Source: Geotalea toluenoxydans JCM 15764
GTDB taxonomy: Bacteria > Desulfobacterota > Desulfuromonadia > Geobacterales > Geobacteraceae
Length of the DNA: 64,000 nucleotides
Assembly (NCBI RefSeq): GCF_001311985.1
Contig: NZ_BBCJ01000020.1
Span: 21,384-85,383 of the forward strand
Direction of reading: 5' to 3'
Shown here: in pieces, positions 61,348 through 64,000 of the stretch
Layout of the letters: every line of letters starts with the position of its first letter
Numbering within the stretch: the stretch's first letter is position 1
Made by a program: the position numbers and the translations under genes
The notes under the pieces: model-generated
What the model saw: only the letters and a program-made list of their open reading frames with translations
Database searches by the model: none
Told to the model about the DNA's origin: nothing

Positions 61348-63181
61348 ATGTCTTTTCTCCCCATCTCAAGGGAAGATGTGAAAAAGCGTGGCTGGGACGA
61401 GCTTGACGTCATCTTTGTCACCGGTGATGCCTATATCGACCATCCCTCATTCGGCATACCTCTCCTTGCTCGCTGGCTTGAATTCCATGGGTTCAGGGTA
61501 GGGATAATTCCCCAGCCGGATTGGCATTCGAAAGATGCTTTCATGACGCTTGGTGCCCCTCGCCTGTTTTTCGCTGTCTCGGCAGGAGCCATGGATTCCA
61601 TGGTCGCCCATTACACTCCGGCACGGAAGCTTCGCCATGATGATGCCTATACTCCCGGCAACAGGCACGGGGCGCGGCCCAACCGTGCCACTATCGTTTA
61701 CAGTTCTCGCCTGAGGGAAGCCTTTCGCCATGTGCCGATCGTCGTCGGCGGCATTGAAGCATCCCTTCGCCGCTTTGCCCATTATGATTTCTGGGAAGAC
61801 AAGGTGCGCCGCTCCATCATTTTTGATGCCAAGGCAGATTTGCTTATTTACGGTATGGGTGAGACGCCCATGCTGGAGTTGGCTACAAGATTGCGTAACG
61901 GCGAGGCGTTCAGTTCAATAACGGATATCCGCGGAACAGCTTCATTTCCAATGTTATTCCTGGCGATGGTCCTGTTCGTGAAATCCCCGCTTTCTCAGAG
62001 GTAAACGCTGACCCGGTAAAATTCAACGAGGCTTTCCGGCTCGTCTCTCTGGAACAAAATGCCTTCTGTAGTAGGAAGCTTTGCCAGAAGCATGATAACC
62101 GGTACCTGATATGTAATCCACCTGCTCTTCCCCTTTCGGAGGAAGTCATGGACTCGGTTTATGCGCTTCCTTTTACGAAGGCGCTCCATCCTTCGTATAA
62201 AGAAACCATTCCTGCCTACGAACAGATAAGAGCTTCTATTACTACCCACCGTGGTTGCTTTGGCGGTTGCGCCTTCTGCGCCATCACCCATCACCAGGGC
62301 AAGACAATTCAGTCCCGCAGTGAAGCGTCCATTCTTCAGGAGATAACCAAGCTTTCCGCATTGAGGTGGTTCAAGGGGAGTATCAGCGACATTGGCGGAC
62401 CAACAGCGAACATGTACGGTTTGAGGTGCGGCAATCCCTCGACTGAGCCTCCTGCCGACGTGAAAGCTGTCTCTATCCAGTTCCCTGCAGAAATCTGTAT
62501 ATGTCGGACAAGCGGGCAGCTGCCCTGCTGGCCAAAATCAGAAAGCTTGAAGGAATAAAGCATACGGTGGTTTCCTCCGGCATTCGCTATGATCTCTTAG
62601 CCTTCCAAAAGTCCTACTTCTCGGAGCTGTTGCGCTATCATGTGGGTGGGTTGCTGAAGGTTGCGCCAGAGCATGTTTCAAAAAAGGTAACCGACCTGAT
62701 GCGCAAGCCGGGCAGCGAGGTATTTGAAAAGTTCCTTGCCAGATTCAGAGAGGAAAGTTCCTGTGCCGGCAAAAAACAATACATAATTCCTTATTTTATC
62801 TCGGGCCATCCTGGAAGCACTCTGTCAGACATGGTTGATCTGGCGCTTTTCCTCAAAAGAAACGGATTGAAGGTCGAGCAGGTACAGGATTTCACCCCCA
62901 CACCAGGCACATTGTCGACCTGTATCTATCATACGGGGATTGATCCTTTTACCGGTAATGCAGTCTATGTGGCAAAGAGCGACAAGGAAAAGAGACTGCA
63001 GAAATCTTTGCTCCTTTCCCATGTGACAGAGGAAAGAAAAAACGTGATCCAGGCGCTGCAGGCATGTAACCGTGAATCTGCATCTGGCGAGCTTTTTGGT
63101 GGACGAGATGGTCTTGCTTTTCGCCAGAAAAAACATGAAAAGAAAAAAGATAGAGAGATAAGAAATTATTTTTTTTTCTAA
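61348..63181 (+). CDS. ygiQ: YgiQ family radical SAM protein (two frameshifts)
   Basis: A 611-residue radical SAM protein. An N-terminal domain begins [20 protein letters not shown]; the cluster motif is [16 protein letters not shown]. Breaks: TT for TTT at 61941 (repair [16 protein letters not shown]) and G for GG at 62446 (repair [20 protein letters not shown], a second cysteine group). The last part holds [21 protein letters not shown] and [17 protein letters not shown]. The family is widespread and its reaction is unknown. ATG 61348 has a weak ribosome site. Confidence 0.93.
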
Positions 63182-63189
63182 AAAAATTG

Positions 63190-63218
63190 TTGACAGTAAA
63201 GTTGAATTGATCTATACA
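63190..63218 (+). promoter_or_regulatory. Sigma-70-type promoter of the tRNA-tuf operon
   Basis: TTGACA at 63190-63195, a 17-base spacer, then TATACA at 63213-63218, 67 bases before the first tRNA. Both boxes are near consensus, as expected for a stable-RNA operon. Confidence 0.8.
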
Positions 63219-63285
63219 AGGAACTTCGCTTTTTGAAGCATCTTGACCAGGCAGTAAAAAGTTGTATTAAGGTTAAAGAAACATT

Positions 63286-63361
63286 GCTGGCGTAGCTCAA
63301 TTGGTAGAGCAGCTGACTTGTAATCAGCAGGTTGCGGGTTCGAGTCCCATCGCCAGCTCCA
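63286..63361 (+). tRNA. tRNA-Thr (anticodon TGT)
   Basis: 76 nucleotides with acceptor stem GCTGGCG/CGCCAGC, D-arm, anticodon stem-loop CTGACTTGTAATCAG (anticodon TGT, reads ACA), T-arm with GGTTCGAGTC, and encoded CCA. First of four tRNAs. Confidence 0.97.
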
Positions 63362-63384
63362 CAGTCAGGAAGCGTTCTTCGTCT

Positions 63385-63469
63385 GGAGGGATTCCCGAGC
63401 GGCCAAAGGGAACAGACTGTAAATCTGTCGTCGTAGACTTCGGAGGTTCGAATCCTCCTCCCTCCACCA
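63385..63469 (+). tRNA. tRNA-Tyr (anticodon GTA)
   Basis: 85 nucleotides with a long variable arm. Acceptor stem GGAGGGA/TCCCTCC, anticodon loop CTGTAAA (GTA), T-loop GGTTCGAATC and encoded CCA. Confidence 0.97.
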
Positions 63470-63582
63470 TAAAATACTACAGAAGAGATGAGATCACGGC
63501 AGGCCTCAGGAGACTTTATGTCGCATGTACTGGGTTGCAGTGCTGCTTATCGATTCAAAAATCTTCTGATTTGCAGGAATTG

Positions 63583-63659
63583 GCGGGAGTAGCTCAGTTG
63601 GCTAGAGCATCAGCCTTCCAAGCTGAGGGTCGCGGGTTCGAGTCCCGTTTCCCGCTCCA
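63583..63659 (+). tRNA. tRNA-Gly (anticodon TCC)
   Basis: 77 nucleotides. Acceptor stem GCGGGAG/TTCCCGC (one G-T pair), anticodon loop CTTCCAA (TCC, reads GGA), T-loop GGTTCGAGTC and encoded CCA. A 113-base spacer separates it from tRNA-Tyr. Confidence 0.96.
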
Positions 63660-63672
63660 ATTTTCTTCGATC

Positions 63673-63748
<76 letters not shown>

Positions 63749-63812
63749 TTTATCTGTTCAAAAAATCGGTAAAACGAACTTTTAGGCATTCATTTATAGG
63801 GAGGATACCTTC

Positions 63813-64000
63813 ATGGCAAAAGCAAAATTCGAAAGAACCAAACCGCATGTAAACATAGGCACCATCGGCACGTTGACCACGGCAAGACCACCCTGACCGC
63901 CGCCATCACCAAGGTACTGGCAGGCAAAGGCCAGGCAGAATTCAAAGCCTTCGACCAGATCGACAATGCACCCGAAGAGCGAGAGCGTGGTATCACCATC
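63813..64000 (+). CDS. tuf: Elongation factor Tu (partial at window end; frameshifted)
   Basis: ATG 63813 follows TAGGGAGGATACCTTC. The start [19 protein letters not shown] is the EF-Tu N-terminus. The next codons should read [18 protein letters not shown], the P-loop, but a C is missing (ATCGGCACG for ATCGGCCACG at 63868-63869), so the uncorrected frame loses the P-loop. After correction the region continues to [10 protein letters not shown] at the window end. The gene follows Thr-Tyr-Gly-Thr tRNAs, the classic tufB arrangement. Confidence 0.97.

Overview
The window looks like chromosome from a Geobacter-type delta-proteobacterium (Desulfuromonadia; Geobacter/Geotalea-like). The clues are multiheme c-type cytochromes with CxxCH motifs, a GTP-type PEP carboxykinase, a hopanoid cluster (squalene-hopene cyclase, hpnA, hpnH, hpnI, hpnN, dxs), abundant cyclic-nucleotide and c-di-GMP signalling proteins, and the thr-tyr-gly-thr tRNA/tuf block. 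This assignment is inferred from gene content, not from a search.

Layout. 1-2.1 kb: end of a multiheme cytochrome, an exported four-cluster iron-sulfur protein and an NrfD-type membrane subunit, forming a quinone-linked redox complex. 2.2-6.3 kb: PLP aminotransferase, a 58-residue zinc-ribbon protein, rubredoxin and PEP carboxykinase. 6.4-14.3 kb: a REC-PAS-GGDEF-EAL regulator, a small acidic protein, an XRE-cupin regulator, an HtrA protease, rluD, pgeF and a lipoprotein. 14.5-18.8 kb: a GAF-containing PilB/GspE-type ATPase and a CHASE2 adenylate cyclase. 18.8-20.8 kb: hipBA and higA with a higB remnant. 20.9-36.6 kb: an accessory region, all on the + strand, of exported repeat proteins (FN3/FlgD-Ig array, 20-cysteine mini-protein, RHS/YD protein with a small membrane protein behind it, RCC1 protein, S74-tailed protein), interrupted by a chorismatase-like enzyme and an octaheme cytochrome with HEAT/TPR tail. 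36.8-48.0 kb: hopanoid cluster, hpnH-dxs-hpnA-shc on the - strand and hpnN-methyltransferase-hpnI on the + strand. 48.2-63.2 kb: EF-G paralogue, gapN-like dehydrogenase, MshEN-GAF protein, RNase Z-like protein, leuB, two asd genes, truA, rplM-rpsI, argC and ygiQ. 63.2-64 kb: four tRNAs leading into tuf.

A dominant property of this sequence is about 38 reading-frame breaks in 26 genes, including tuf, rplM, truA, dozens of residues from invariant motifs. Almost every one is explained by a homopolymer that is one base (twice, two bases) too short; one is a base too long. When each is corrected, every affected gene regains an open frame of exactly the family length. I therefore read these genes as functional and the breaks as sequencing/assembly indels, and annotate each as one CDS with the break positions given.

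The most unusual content is the 20.9-36.6 kb block: a co-directional run of secreted repeat proteins fronted by two adjacent GTGTAAA palindromes. Its parts are recognisable families, but the combination (Cys-rich protein, RHS, 2-TM protein, chorismatase-like enzyme, cytochrome, RCC1, S74) is not a system I can name.
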